In this document: one piece after another, positions 33,862 to 43,184 of the stretch | Layout: the number at the start of each line of letters is the position of its first letter | How positions within the stretch are numbered: position 1 is the stretch's first letter | DNA from: Sphingomonadaceae bacterium | Lineage (GTDB): Bacteria; Pseudomonadota; Alphaproteobacteria; Sphingomonadales; Sphingomonadaceae | Length of the DNA stretch: 64,000 nt | Direction of reading: 5' to 3' | NCBI GenBank assembly: GCA_024236195.1 | Contig: JACKKZ010000003.1 | Span: 558,001-622,000, forward strand | The notes under the pieces: model-generated | The model's input: only the letters and a program-made list of their open reading frames with translations | The model's database searches: none | What the model was told of the DNA's origin: nothing | Made by a program: the position numbers and the translations under genes

Positions 33862-35646
33862 TCACTCCACCGGCACATCCTCAAACATCAGCGCCCGCGC
33901 ATATTTCACCGGGGGCGAGCCGTGGGCGAGGACATTGTCGTTGTAGGTCCGCAGGCTGAACTGGTCGCCCAACCGCGCCTTGGCTTCCTCGCGCAGCGCG
34001 ACATGTTCGGCATAGCCGGTGAAGTAGCTTAGCAGCTGGACGGAGGAGAGGTTCGCGCGCACCCATTTGCCTGCTGCTTCGCGCTCCTGCTGGAAGGCAC
34101 CTTCCATCATCAGCTTCATCGCTTCGTCACGGCTCATCCCTTCGGTGTGGATGCCGATATCGAGCAGCGTGTTGGCAATCGCGCGCAGGCGGAATTTGAG
34201 GCCGGAGAGGATGAAGAGCTTGCCCTGCTCCGTCTCCATCCCACCAAGATAGCCTTCCTCCGCCATCACCCGCTCGGAATAGACCGCCCAGCCTTCCACG
34301 AACGGCCCGCTGCCCAGCACAGCGCGCAACAAGCCGCCATGCTTGTTCGAATGATCCAGTTGCAGGGCATGCCCCGGTGTCCCTTCGTGAATCGAAAGCA
34401 GATGCAACATCGAGATGTTATATTCCTTGAGGAAAGTCTCCGCCTGCTCGTCGCTCCAGCTCTCCGGGACCGGGGAAACCGCGTAGAAGGCGGGCAAATG
34501 CTTCTCCAGCGGCGCCGGTGCATCGAGATAGGCGACAGCATTGCCTTGCCAGAATTCCGGCATGGTGATGACCTGCGTTGCCCCGTCGGGCATGCGGACA
34601 AAGCCTTTCTCGCGCGTAAAGGCGGTCGATTGCGCCAACGTTTCGCGCGCTGCCTGTTCCAGCGAATCCCGATCAGCACGGTTGGCATAAGTCAGCTCCA
34701 GCCCGCATTCGATCGCCGCTTGCTGGCCAGGAATGTCGCAACCCGGCAAAGTACGGGCGACCACTTCCATCTGGTCGCGCGTTTCCTTGAAGGCGGCCTC
34801 CGCGCGCGCCTTCAATTGCGGGCGCGTCATTGAGCTCATCAGCGCAAAGCGCATCTTTGCGTCATATTTCTCCGCACCAAGGCGGAAATCGCCCTTCGCG
34901 CCGGGCACAACCACTTCATCAAGCCATTTCTGGTGCTCCGCCACCGCCAGTTTCAACCCCGCCAACGCCTTGTCAAACCGGCTGCGTTCATCGCCGGTGA
35001 CGACGTCCAGTTCCGGCAACAGGGCGGATTCAATGATCGCGAGGATCCCGGCATTCTGCTTCGCCACGGTTTCCGCATGCACCTTGGGCACACGCGCCAC
35101 GTCAATCTGCTGGCGCGCCATGGCGAGGAATGCGGGCAGTTTCTCCATTCGCTCGACAATGGAGTCGAACCGTTCCGGCCAGGGGGCGAAATCGCGCGCG
35201 ACCAGGCCGTACAGCGAGTAGGAAGCGATATCGTTGTAATATTGCGGGTTCCACGCCCATTCCTGCAGCTCGTCATCGGCCCACAGGCTGTAGCGCAGGG
35301 CATTTTCCAGGAGGCGGTAATCAACCTGGTTGTCCTTGCTCAGCTGGTCGAAGGGGATGGTCTTGAGCGCCGCCAGGAAACCTTCAGTGACCTTGTGCGC
35401 CTTCTTCCGGCCTTCGGGGGAGATATCGGGAAGCTGCCCGTCATAGGCATGGTTGCCCATCTGCGTGGCATAGACCGGGTTCAGCTCCGCCACGGTGGCA
35501 AGATAGCGATTGCCCAAATCCTCGAAGGCGGCATCCGCTCTCATCGCCGGGGCCTCTGCCATCGCTTCTTGTCCGGCGGGAACGCTCGCGCAGGATGCCA
35601 GCGCCGATACGGCAGACAGGGCAATGGCGAGGATGGGCTTTTTCAT
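33862..35646 (-). CDS. DUF885 family lipoprotein
   Basis: A 594-residue lipoprotein-type DUF885 protein. The signal MKKPILAIALSAVSALASC ends at a lipobox LASC, and the mature protein is helical with the metal-peptidase-like motif 'IHEGTPGHALQLDH' (HExxxxH type) near residue 430. DUF885 proteins are thought to be metallopeptidases related to M32-like folds; substrate is unknown. Start 35646 has GGAGAG 8 bp upstream and is preferred to 35667. It is divergent from nothing close; the next gene downstream is DUF2254, convergent. Confidence 0.86.
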   Translation of the reverse strand: MKKPILAIALSAVSALASCASVPAGQEAMAEAPAMRADAAFEDLGNRYLATVAELNPVYATQMGNHAYDGQLPDISPEGRKKAHKVTEGFLAALKTIPFDQLSKDNQVDYRLLENALRYSLWADDELQEWAWNPQYYNDIASYSLYGLVARDFAPWPERFDSIVERMEKLPAFLAMARQQIDVARVPKVHAETVAKQNAGILAIIESALLPELDVVTGDERSRFDKALAGLKLAVAEHQKWLDEVVVPGAKGDFRLGAEKYDAKMRFALMSSMTRPQLKARAEAAFKETRDQMEVVARTLPGCDIPGQQAAIECGLELTYANRADRDSLEQAARETLAQSTAFTREKGFVRMPDGATQVITMPEFWQGNAVAYLDAPAPLEKHLPAFYAVSPVPESWSDEQAETFLKEYNISMLHLLSIHEGTPGHALQLDHSNKHGGLLRAVLGSGPFVEGWAVYSERVMAEEGYLGGMETEQGKLFILSGLKFRLRAIANTLLDIGIHTEGMSRDEAMKLMMEGAFQQEREAAGKWVRANLSSVQLLSYFTGYAEHVALREEAKARLGDQFSLRTYNDNVLAHGSPPVKYARALMFEDVPVE

Positions 35647-35673
35647 GCAGGCTCTCCGAAATTTCATTTGTAA

Positions 35674-36582
35674 CTAGCTAGCAGTGGTTTTCGCCCCGGT
35701 CGATGGACCTTTCGGCTGTGTAGCCCGCGAAATAACCAGTGCCGAGGCCAGCATCACCATCCCAAGTATGTCTGCCGGACCGAGGACCTCGCCAAAGGCC
35801 AGCCACCCGGCCAGGCTCGCCACCGCAGGCTGAGTCAAGAGGGCAAGGCCAATCACCAGAGGCGGGAAATGGCGCAGGGAGAAGACCAGCAGACCTTGCC
35901 CGATCAACTGGCTGGAAATGAACAAGGCGATGATCGGGCTCCAGTCGGTCGGCCAGACCGGTTCCCCGCGCATCAGAGCGATAGCCAGCAGCACCGGCGC
36001 GCTGGCGGCACTGGACCATGCCAGAATGCTCCACCCGCCGAGGTAACGCCGCGCGTCCTGCAACAGCAGCAGATAGCCAGCATAGAACATCCCTGCGAGC
36101 AGGCAGAAAAGGTCACCGACCAGTGTCTCGACCGATATTTCCAGCGAACGCCCCAGCAATATCCCCGCCCCGCCCAGCGCGCACAATATCGCCAGCCATT
36201 CCTTGCCGCGTGGCCATGCGCGCACCAGCACAAAGCCCCAGACCATCAGGACAAGGCTGCCTGAATTGCCGAACAGCGTGGCATTGGCGAGCCGGGTTTT
36301 CTCGATCCCGACATGCCAGCTGGCGATATCCAGGGCGAAAATAACGCCGGCGGCAATCACTGCCCAGCGCAGCTTGGCCGGGTGCAGCGCCATGGGTTGC
36401 CGTGTACCGCGAGCAATCAGGAACAGGAACGGCACCGCCAGGCCAAGCCGCCAGAATCCGGCGGAAACCGGCCCCGTATCCGCCAGCCGAACAAACCATG
36501 GCCCCAGTGCCAGCGCACAATTGCCTGCCAGCAAGGCCAGCAGAAAAAGCCATTGCGGCTGGTTGGAATCGCCCCTCTCCAT
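35674..36582 (-). CDS. EamA/DMT family transporter
   Basis: A 302-residue protein with ten predicted helices and two EamA repeats; for example 'WLFLLALLAGNCALALGPWF' at the start and 'LGLALLTQPAVASLAGWLAF' read in the second repeat. These are drug/metabolite exporters of unknown substrate. The start at 36582 (MERGDSNQPQW) is chosen; the open frame extends to 37191 but that part runs antisense through the reductase gene. It is divergent from the reductase gene, and its 3' end is just upstream of the DUF885 start. Confidence 0.85.
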   Translation of the reverse strand: MERGDSNQPQWLFLLALLAGNCALALGPWFVRLADTGPVSAGFWRLGLAVPFLFLIARGTRQPMALHPAKLRWAVIAAGVIFALDIASWHVGIEKTRLANATLFGNSGSLVLMVWGFVLVRAWPRGKEWLAILCALGGAGILLGRSLEISVETLVGDLFCLLAGMFYAGYLLLLQDARRYLGGWSILAWSSAASAPVLLAIALMRGEPVWPTDWSPIIALFISSQLIGQGLLVFSLRHFPPLVIGLALLTQPAVASLAGWLAFGEVLGPADILGMVMLASALVISRATQPKGPSTGAKTTAS

Positions 36583-36669
36583 CCCATCTGCCCATAAACA
36601 CAGTTGCGGGTTGTCCAAAGCCCGTCGGTTGCCAGCGTGGCAATTGTCCGCAAGTAAGGAGCCATGACC

Positions 36670-37767
36670 ATGCACGACGCCCTGTTCCAGCCGATCCGCC
36701 TTGGCGCGATTACCGCGCCCAACCGCATCCTGATGGCCCCGCTGACCCGTGCCCGCGCCGGGATGGACGGGGTGCCGACCGATATCATGGCGACCTATTA
36801 TGCCCAGCGCGCTAGTGCCGGGCTGATTATTTCCGAAGCCACCGGGATCAGCCGCGAAGGGCTGGGCTGGCCCTTTGCTCCCGGTATCTGGAGCGAAGCG
36901 CAGGTCGAAGGGTGGAAGCCGGTGACCGAGGCTGTGCATGAGGCGGGCGGACGGATCATGTGCCAGCTCTGGCATATGGGCCGGATCGTCCATCCCGATT
37001 TCAATGACGGCCAACCCGGCGTCTCTGCCAGCGCCACCACCGCACCGGGGCACACCCACACCTATGAAGGGCGTAAGGACTATGTCGAAGCGCGCCCGCT
37101 GGAAGTGTCGGAAATCCCTCGCTTGCTGGATGATTATCAGCGCGCAGCTGAAAACGCCAAGGCGGCTGGCTTTGACGGGGTGCAACTCCATGCTGCCAAT
37201 GGCTATCTGATCGACCAGTTCCTGCGCCGCAGCTCAAATTTGCGCGAGGATGAATATGGTGGCAGCGCAGAAAACCGCGCGCGGCTGCTGGATGAGGCAA
37301 CTGCACGGCTGGTCGAAGTCTGGGGCGCAGATCGTGTAGCCGTGCGCCTTTCCCCCAATGGCGATTCGCAGGGGGTGGATGATCCCGATCCCGCCGGAAC
37401 GTTCAGCGAAGCAGCGCGGCGATTGGAAAAATATGGCCTCGCTTTCCTCGAACTGCGCCAGCCGGGGCCGGACGGAACCTTTGGCCAGACCGACGTGCCG
37501 CAACAGGATGGCGTGATCCGCGAGAATTTTACCGGCCCGCTTGTATTGAATAGCGATTACACTCCGGAGCAGGCAGCACAGGACATTGCCGCTGGCCGGG
37601 GAGATGCGATCAGCTTTGGCCGCCCCTTCATTTCCAATCCCGATTTGCCTGCACGCATCCGGCAGGGTGCAGAGCTCGCCCCCAATGTCAATGTGCCACA
37701 AAGCTGGTATACGCCGGTTCCGGAAGGGTACATTGATTACCCGACCCTGGCAGAAGCGCAGGCCTGA
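36670..37767 (+). CDS. Alkene reductase (old yellow enzyme family)
   Basis: A 365-residue FMN-dependent ene-reductase related to NemA/OYE. Motifs: 'LFQPIRLGAITAPNRILMAP' near the N-terminus, the substrate-binding 'VQLHAANGYLIDQFLR' (HxxN), 'DEYGGSAENRARLLDEA' and 'AISFGRPFISNPDLPARI'. It reduces activated C=C bonds with NAD(P)H. ATG at 36670 has AAGGAG 8 bp upstream; an ATG at 36664 is only 2 bp from it and less likely. It sits with a CoA-ester lyase downstream; a shared pathway is possible. Confidence 0.93.
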   Translation: MHDALFQPIRLGAITAPNRILMAPLTRARAGMDGVPTDIMATYYAQRASAGLIISEATGISREGLGWPFAPGIWSEAQVEGWKPVTEAVHEAGGRIMCQLWHMGRIVHPDFNDGQPGVSASATTAPGHTHTYEGRKDYVEARPLEVSEIPRLLDDYQRAAENAKAAGFDGVQLHAANGYLIDQFLRRSSNLREDEYGGSAENRARLLDEATARLVEVWGADRVAVRLSPNGDSQGVDDPDPAGTFSEAARRLEKYGLAFLELRQPGPDGTFGQTDVPQQDGVIRENFTGPLVLNSDYTPEQAAQDIAAGRGDAISFGRPFISNPDLPARIRQGAELAPNVNVPQSWYTPVPEGYIDYPTLAEAQA

Positions 37768-37800
37768 TATCGTCCGTAGGTTGACTGAAGGGGAAGCAGC

Positions 37801-38685
37801 ATGATCCGCAGTTGGCTGTTTGCACCGGCAACCAACGACAAGAAGCTGGCCAAGCTGGGCACTGTCGGTGCGCATGCCGTGGTGCTGGACCTGGTCGAAG
37901 GCGTGGCAGCAGATGCCAAGGCGGATGCCCGGCAAAAAGCGCAGGACTGGCTGAAGTCGCATTCCGAACAGGTCATTTCGCAGCGTCGCTACCAACGCTG
38001 GGTGCGGATCAATCCGCTTGATACACCGCATTGGCGCGATGACCTGGTGGCGGTGATGCAGGGCGGGCCGCAGGGAATTATCCTGCCCAAGGCCAGCAGC
38101 CCGCAAGATGTGCAGATGATCGCCGCGGAAATCTATGAGCTGGAACAGCGCAACCGGCTGGAGCATGGCTCCACCGCGATCATGCCGCAGGTCGGGGATA
38201 CCCCTGCCGCCGCGCTGCGCATCGCCAGCTTTGCCGAGGATTTACATCCGCGCGTGTCGGGCTTGATCTGGAACGCCCCGGCGCTGGCCCGGGCCCTCGA
38301 CGCCACTCGCCTGCGCGATGAAAATGGCCAATGGACCCTCGCCATGCAGCAGGTGCGGGCCATGACGTTGCTGACCGCGCGCGCCAAGGGGCTGATGGCG
38401 GTCGATACGGTCCCGGCGGGCAACTCGGAAACGGACGGGCTGGAATGGTCTACTGGTGCAGCGCGGGCCGATGGATTCTCCGGGATGCAGGCGGTAAACC
38501 CGAAGCAGGTGCGTGTTATCAACCGGAGCTTTGCCGCAACCCGCGAAGAGCTGGGCGATGCGCGCGAAATCGTCGCGCTGTTTGCCAGCAATCCTTCGGC
38601 TGAAACCGTGACGCTGCGCGACCGGACAGTCGAAAAGCGGCAATTGCAGCAGGCCCGCATCCTGCTGCAATGGGAAGGGGAATAG
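37801..38685 (+). CDS. CoA ester lyase family protein (HpcH/HpaI, CitE-like)
   Basis: A 294-residue TIM-barrel protein of the HpcH/HpaI-CitE superfamily. 'IRSWLFAPATNDKKLAKLGT' and 'GAHAVVLDLVEGVAADAKAD' correspond to the CitE opening, with DLVEG where many relatives read DLEDS. 'VRINPLDTPHWRDDL' follows. Family members cleave or join acyl-CoA esters such as citramalyl- or malyl-CoA; the substrate here is unknown. GAAGGGGAA lies 5-13 bp before ATG. It follows the alkene reductase by 33 bp and is probably in one transcript. Confidence 0.82.
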   Translation: MIRSWLFAPATNDKKLAKLGTVGAHAVVLDLVEGVAADAKADARQKAQDWLKSHSEQVISQRRYQRWVRINPLDTPHWRDDLVAVMQGGPQGIILPKASSPQDVQMIAAEIYELEQRNRLEHGSTAIMPQVGDTPAAALRIASFAEDLHPRVSGLIWNAPALARALDATRLRDENGQWTLAMQQVRAMTLLTARAKGLMAVDTVPAGNSETDGLEWSTGAARADGFSGMQAVNPKQVRVINRSFAATREELGDAREIVALFASNPSAETVTLRDRTVEKRQLQQARILLQWEGE

Positions 38686-38696
38686 GGCAGCGCAGC

Positions 38697-39035
38697 CTAT
38701 TCCGCTTCTGCCGGAGCCGCTTCTGGTGAAGGCTCCGCTGCCGGAACAGTTTCAGCCGCTTCGGCTGCGCCATCTTCCTCGTCCGGCGCAGCGCCGGCTC
38801 CGGAATCCGGGCGGATCGCAGCGCCCTTGTCTTCAGGATCAATTTTCAGCGCAGGCGCTTTGGATTTGAGCTGGTCGAGCGGGATCATGGCATCGCTGAT
38901 CGCCCCGCCCTTCACATCGCCCGCCGCCTTGGCCGCGCCCTTCTCCGCCGGGGCAGTTTCCGGTTCATCCTTGCACCCGGCAAGCGACAAGGCGAGCAGC
39001 AGCACCGGGGCAGCAGCAATCAGTCGGGCATTCAT
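38697..39035 (-). CDS. Small lipoprotein, unknown function
   Basis: A 112-residue protein with a lipoprotein signal (MNARLIAAAPVLLLALSLAGC, lipobox LAGC) and an acidic, Ala/Glu/Pro-rich mature part that looks disordered. No family is recognised. Start 39035 has GGAGAG about 9 bp upstream. Its ATG overlaps the stop of lipB, so it is coupled to lipB. Confidence 0.72.
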   Translation of the reverse strand: MNARLIAAAPVLLLALSLAGCKDEPETAPAEKGAAKAAGDVKGGAISDAMIPLDQLKSKAPALKIDPEDKGAAIRPDSGAGAAPDEEDGAAEAAETVPAAEPSPEAAPAEAE

Positions 39036-39706
39036 GCGTTGGTCTCTCCGCAAGCGCTGGCAATTTCGGCGAGGAAATCCCCCGCATGGGCGAGCATTGC
39101 CTCATCCCATGCCTCCGGCGCAAGCTCTATGCCCAGCCGGGCAAGGCTGGTGACGCCATATTCGGAAATCCCGCACGGCACGATGCCGCCGAAATGCGCC
39201 AGATCGGGGGCGAGGTTGACCGAAAAGCCGTGCATCGTCACCCAGCGGCGGATGCGCACCCCGATCGCCCCGATCTTGGCCTCGCGCCCGTCGATGTCGC
39301 GGCTCCAGATACCGATCCGGCCCGGCGCGCGCCAGCTATCCACGCCGAAATCGCCGAGCGTCGCGATCACCCAGCCTTCGAGCGCGTGGACAAAGCCGCG
39401 CACGTCGCGCGCGCGGCGCTTGAGATCGAGCAGCACATAGCCCACCCGCTGGCCCGGGCCGTGGTAGGTATAGCGCCCGCCGCGCCCGGCTTCGACCACC
39501 TCGAAGCGCGGATCGAGCAGTTCGGACCGGTCGGCGCTGGTCCCGGCGGTGTAGACTGGCGGATGCTCCAGTAACCATACCAGTTCGCGCGCTTCACCCG
39601 CGGCAATCGCCCGGTTGCGCAGCTCCATTTCTTCCAGCGCTTTGCGATAGGGAACCTGCCCCGCTTCGCGACGCCATTCGATCTCTTCGGGCAAATCGGC
39701 CTGCAT
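39032..39706 (-). CDS. lipB: Octanoyl-(acyl carrier protein):protein N-octanoyltransferase LipB
   Basis: About 224 residues; transfers octanoate from acyl-ACP to lipoyl domains, the first step of lipoate synthesis. 'YTYHGPGQRVGYVLLDLKRR', 'AKIGAIGVRIRRWVTMHGFS' (active-site Lys) and 'VPCGISEYGVTSL' (active-site Cys) are all present. Starts at 39706 (MQADLPEEIE) or 39736 are both possible; the frame reaches 39940. lipA is not adjacent. Confidence 0.94.
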   Translation of the reverse strand: MQADLPEEIEWRREAGQVPYRKALEEMELRNRAIAAGEARELVWLLEHPPVYTAGTSADRSELLDPRFEVVEAGRGGRYTYHGPGQRVGYVLLDLKRRARDVRGFVHALEGWVIATLGDFGVDSWRAPGRIGIWSRDIDGREAKIGAIGVRIRRWVTMHGFSVNLAPDLAHFGGIVPCGISEYGVTSLARLGIELAPEAWDEAMLAHAGDFLAEIASACGETNA

Positions 39707-39773
39707 CCCCTTTGCGTGGCGACAACTCTGCGGCATATCAAGAGGAGAAAGCCGGTGAGGAGGAATTGGCGCG

Positions 39774-40595
39774 ATGAAATTCGACATGAGCCGTGCGTGG
39801 GATACCGCGACAGAAATGATGTCTGCCAATCGCGATGTGATGCTGGTGGTGGTGGGGATGTTCGTGTTCCTCCCCAACCTGGCACTGGCCTTATGGATGG
39901 GCGACACAGCTGAAACGCTGCAGGCACAGGCTGCCGCCAATCCCGAAGCGGCGATGGATGCCGTGATGGATTTCTATTCCGGCATGGCCATCCCGATGGT
40001 GATCCTCTCGCTGATCCAGGGCGTGGGTGTGCTGGCACTGCTGTCGCTGCTCAGCGACGCGCGACGGCCAACCGTGGGGGAAGCACTGAAGACAGGCCTT
40101 ACCTGCCTGCTTCCCTATTTTGCCGTGCAGATCATGCAGGGCTTCCTGATGGCGCTGATCGTTATCGTCCCGGTCGCTACTGGCGCGGCCATTGCAGTGC
40201 CGCTAGGCATATTGCTGGGCCTCGTTGCCCTGGCGGCGGTCGCCTATATCTGGGTAAAATTCTCCCTCAGCGCCCCGGCTCTGGCGATAGAAGGGGTGCG
40301 CAACCCGATTGCGGCGATGCAGCGCAGCTGGGCACTGACCAAGGGCAACAGCCTGTCGATCTTCCTGTTTTTCGTGTTGCTGATGCTGGCGCTGGTAGTG
40401 GTGTCGGTCGTGGTATCGGCAGTTGGCGGCCTGCTGTTTGCACTCGCCAGCAGCGAGATTGCATTGATCGGAAACGCCGTGATCGGCTCTGCCCTCAATG
40501 CCATCATGGCAATGGTGATGATCGCATCGCTGGCTTCGATCCATCGCCAGCTGTCAGGCGGTTCGCCACAGGCTGCCAGCGAACCCTTCGAGTAA
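39774..40595 (+). CDS. Multi-helix membrane protein (GDPD membrane-domain-like)
   Basis: A 273-residue protein with about six membrane helices ('DVMLVVVGMFVFLPNLALAL', 'AIPMVILSLIQGVGVLALLS', 'FLMALIVIVPVATGAAIAVP', 'SIFLFFVLLMLALVVVSVVV' and others) and a loop 'VKFSLSAPALAIEGVRNPIA' that recalls the membrane domain found beside glycerophosphodiester phosphodiesterases. Function is unknown. GGAGGAATT lies 8 bp before the ATG. It ends one base before the opposite-strand methyltransferase. Confidence 0.7.
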   Translation: MKFDMSRAWDTATEMMSANRDVMLVVVGMFVFLPNLALALWMGDTAETLQAQAAANPEAAMDAVMDFYSGMAIPMVILSLIQGVGVLALLSLLSDARRPTVGEALKTGLTCLLPYFAVQIMQGFLMALIVIVPVATGAAIAVPLGILLGLVALAAVAYIWVKFSLSAPALAIEGVRNPIAAMQRSWALTKGNSLSIFLFFVLLMLALVVVSVVVSAVGGLLFALASSEIALIGNAVIGSALNAIMAMVMIASLASIHRQLSGGSPQAASEPFE

Positions 40596-41258
40596 TTACT
40601 GCTTCCAGCCCCAGAAAAGCTTGCAGGGCAGGATGTTCCAGAACTCGTAACCGGCATCAATCCGCTTGAAATGTGGGGCCATGAAGTCGCGGCAGGCAGC
40701 GGTGAACTGGTACACCAGAAACGCGCCGCCGGGCCGAAGCACGCGGTGGGTGGCCGCCGCGATATTTTCGCCCACCCCGTCCGGCAGGGTCGAGAATGGC
40801 AGGCCGGACAGCACATAGTCCGCATGGTCAAAACCATGCGCGCGCACGATTTCTTCCACATCTTCCGCAGAGCCCAGCACGGCGTTGAAGCGGCTGTCGC
40901 GGATGGTCTTGTTGAGATAGTCGATAAACAGCGGGTTGGTGTCGATCACGATCAGCGTCGCATCGCCCTTCATCCGTTCCAGCACCGGGTAGCAAAACGT
41001 CCCCACACCCGGTCCATATTCGACGAAGACATCGCATTCGTCCCATTTCACCGGGGCCAGCATCTTGCGAATGGTGAAACGCGAAGAGGGGATAATGGAC
41101 CCCACCATGCGCGGATACTTCACGAATCCTTCGAAAAAGACGCCCCATTGGCCGAAGAGGCGACGCATCCGCTGGCCGAAGCTGGGGGATTGGCGCTGGG
41201 CAAACTGGTTGGAATTACTCAAGAAAAAGGCCTTGTATGGCGGCGCCGGCAAGGGCAC
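40596..41258 (-). CDS. Class I SAM-dependent methyltransferase (PmtA-like)
   Basis: A 220-residue Rossmann methyltransferase. 'VFVEYGPGVGTFCYPVLERM' is the SAM-binding motif I, 'LIVIDTNPLFIDYLNK' motif II, and 'DYVLSGLPFSTLPDGVGENI' a motif-IV-like segment of phospholipid N-methyltransferases. It may methylate phosphatidylethanolamine, but this is inference. The start (GTG 41258 or TTG 41222) is uncertain; the conserved part begins near 'SFGQRMRRLF'. Confidence 0.75.
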   Translation of the reverse strand: MPLPAPPYKAFFLSNSNQFAQRQSPSFGQRMRRLFGQWGVFFEGFVKYPRMVGSIIPSSRFTIRKMLAPVKWDECDVFVEYGPGVGTFCYPVLERMKGDATLIVIDTNPLFIDYLNKTIRDSRFNAVLGSAEDVEEIVRAHGFDHADYVLSGLPFSTLPDGVGENIAAATHRVLRPGGAFLVYQFTAACRDFMAPHFKRIDAGYEFWNILPCKLFWGWKQ

Positions 41259-41333
41259 CGGTGATTTCCCCTAGGGGATTCGCAAATTCGCGAGGCCATT
41301 GCAACCTCGCCCGGTCAGTCGTAGCGGCTAGGC

Positions 41334-42677
41334 ATGGTGCAACCCCCGGAAACATTGACACCGATAGCGCAAACCAGCGTGATTACCCGCGGGCGATTGC
41401 TGCTGCTGTTTCTGGTCACCCTGGTAACCGCAGCGGGCAACACCGCGATGCAATCGGTGATGCCCGCGATCGGCACGGCCCTGAAGGTCGAGGATTTCTG
41501 GATCAGCCTGGCCTATACCTGGTCGGCGCTGCTGTGGATGCTGTGCGCGCCGATGTGGGCCCGCCGATCCGACCGGCGCGGGCGCAAGGCGATGATGGCG
41601 GTGGGGCTGATGGGCTTCATCTCCAGCTTTGGACTTTGCGGCTTCGCGCTATACCTGGGGCTGAATGGTTACCTCGCCGGGATCGGCACGCTCTTGCTGT
41701 TCGCGCTGTGCCGCTCGCTTTACGGCGGGTTCGGATCGGCCGCCCCGCCCGCAGTCCAGGCCTACGTCGCCGCGCGCACCAGCCGCGCCGAGCGCACCCA
41801 GTCGCTCTCGCTGATCTCCTCCAGTTTTGGCCTCGGCACTGTGCTGGGGCCAGCGCTGGCGCCGATGTTGATCGTGCCCGCGCTGGGGCTGGTCAGTCCC
41901 TTCGCCGCTTTCACCCTGATCGCGGTGATCGTGCTGATCGCACTAAGGCTGCGGCTGCCCGACGATACGCCGGCTTTCGCCGCGCGCGGCGATGTCATGG
42001 CCGCTCCCTTCAGCGCCAATTCCAACTCGCGGATGCAGAGCGCGGAAGAGGATGATGGTGTGCAGTCCGATGTGCCACCGGCCAAGCTTTCGTGGGGCGA
42101 TCGGCGGATGCGTTCATGGCTGGTGGCCGGTCTGCTCGGCGGCCACGCCCAGGCCGCGACAATGGGCATCGTCGGTTTTCTGGTACTCGACCGGCTGGGG
42201 CTGCGCGCCACACCCGAACTGGGCGCGGCGCCGACCGGGCGGGTGTTGATGATGGGCGCGCTGGCAACCCTGCTGGCACAGTGGGGACTGATCCCGATGC
42301 TGCGGCTGGGTCCGCGTTCATCCTGTCTGTGGGGCATCGCCCTCGCCGCGAGCGGGATTGCAATCCTCTCGGTTGCCGGGAGCGAGCATACCATCGCGAT
42401 CAGCGTTGCCTTGCTTTCGATGGGCTTCGGGCTGTTCCGTCCCGGCTTTACCGCCGGCGCCTCGCTTTCGGTCAGCCGCGCCGAACAGGGCCAGTCGGCC
42501 GGGATCGTCGCCTCGGTCAACGGCGCGGCCTATATCGCCGCACCGGCGATCGGGGTCTGGCTCTACGGGCACAATCCGTGGATCGGCTTTGCCGGGATCG
42601 AGGCCTTGTGCCTGTCGGTAGTGGTGCTGGGCTGGCGAGCGATGACCAGCGATGAAGAGCTTACCGCCGCGCGCTGA
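41334..42677 (+). CDS. MFS transporter
   Basis: A 447-residue permease with 12 predicted helices of the major facilitator superfamily. 'PMWARRSDRRGRKAMMAVGL' is the loop 2-3 motif A, and the N- and C-halves are separated by a central loop at about residues 215-250. Substrate unknown; drug or small organic export is typical. The ribosome-binding site is weak. It is convergent with the ArsC-like gene, 5 bp apart. Confidence 0.88.
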   Translation: MVQPPETLTPIAQTSVITRGRLLLLFLVTLVTAAGNTAMQSVMPAIGTALKVEDFWISLAYTWSALLWMLCAPMWARRSDRRGRKAMMAVGLMGFISSFGLCGFALYLGLNGYLAGIGTLLLFALCRSLYGGFGSAAPPAVQAYVAARTSRAERTQSLSLISSSFGLGTVLGPALAPMLIVPALGLVSPFAAFTLIAVIVLIALRLRLPDDTPAFAARGDVMAAPFSANSNSRMQSAEEDDGVQSDVPPAKLSWGDRRMRSWLVAGLLGGHAQAATMGIVGFLVLDRLGLRATPELGAAPTGRVLMMGALATLLAQWGLIPMLRLGPRSSCLWGIALAASGIAILSVAGSEHTIAISVALLSMGFGLFRPGFTAGASLSVSRAEQGQSAGIVASVNGAAYIAAPAIGVWLYGHNPWIGFAGIEALCLSVVVLGWRAMTSDEELTAAR

Positions 42678-42682
42678 ACCGG

Positions 42683-43027
42683 TCAGAGGATTTCGAGCAC
42701 CACTTCCTGCGGACGGCACAGCCGCACCCCCTTGTCGGTTTCGACCAGTGGGCGCTGGATCAGGACCGGATCGGCCTGCATCGCGGCAAGCACGGTCTCA
42801 TCGTCGGCATCGGGCAATCCGCGTACTTCGGCGTCGGTCCCGCGCAGCCGCAGCCCCTGCTGCGGGGTAATCCCGGCATCGCGATAGAGCTGGATCAGCT
42901 TCGCGGTGCTGGGCGGCGTGACGAGGTATTCGACAACCGTCAGCTCTACCCCGGGGGTTTCTTGCAGAATCGCCAGCGTCTTGCGTGAGGTGCCGCAAGC
43001 CGGGTTGTGCCAGATCGTTGCCTTCAT
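42683..43027 (-). CDS. arsC: ArsC family arsenate reductase-like protein
   Basis: A 114-residue thioredoxin-fold protein of the ArsC/Spx family; 'IWHNPACGTSRKTLAIL' has the active-site Cys12 and 'QRPLVETDKGVRLCRPQEVV' the C-terminal Arg region. ArsC reduces arsenate to arsenite with glutaredoxin; relatives such as YffB have other roles, and no ars operon (arsB, arsR) is next to it. It is divergent from the siderophore receptor across a Fur-box region. Confidence 0.85.
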   Translation of the reverse strand: MKATIWHNPACGTSRKTLAILQETPGVELTVVEYLVTPPSTAKLIQLYRDAGITPQQGLRLRGTDAEVRGLPDADDETVLAAMQADPVLIQRPLVETDKGVRLCRPQEVVLEIL

Positions 43028-43117
43028 TGCCGGATTCCTCGCTGCTGCTGTTCCGCCCGTACCCCTGGGTGAGGCGCTTAGGGCGATTTTCCTGTCGGAG
43101 CAATTTGATCCTTGTCA

Positions 43118-43170
43118 ATGCGAACGATTCGCATTAGCGGCTCTATTCGTTATTGCGAATCGTTATCAAT
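43118..43170. promoter_or_regulatory. Fur-box-like sites between arsC-like and the siderophore receptor
   Basis: ATGCGAACGATTCGCAT at 43118-43134 is a perfect palindrome (7-bp arms, 3-bp centre), and ATTGCGAATCGTTATCAAT at about 43152-43170 resembles a Fur box of the type GATAATGATAATCATTATC. They lie 15-67 bp before the TTG start at 43185, so they would block the receptor promoter when iron is plentiful. The arsC-like gene starts on the other side. Confidence 0.62.
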
Positions 43171-43184
43171 AAAAGGATCTAACA

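Noticed and set aside
36583..37191. N-terminal extension of the EamA transporter
   Set aside because: This part is antisense to the alkene reductase and not hydrophobic; the transporter begins properly at 36582.
42683..43027. An arsenic resistance operon
   Set aside because: Only an ArsC-family protein is present; no arsR, arsB or acr3 gene flanks it, so resistance is not claimed.
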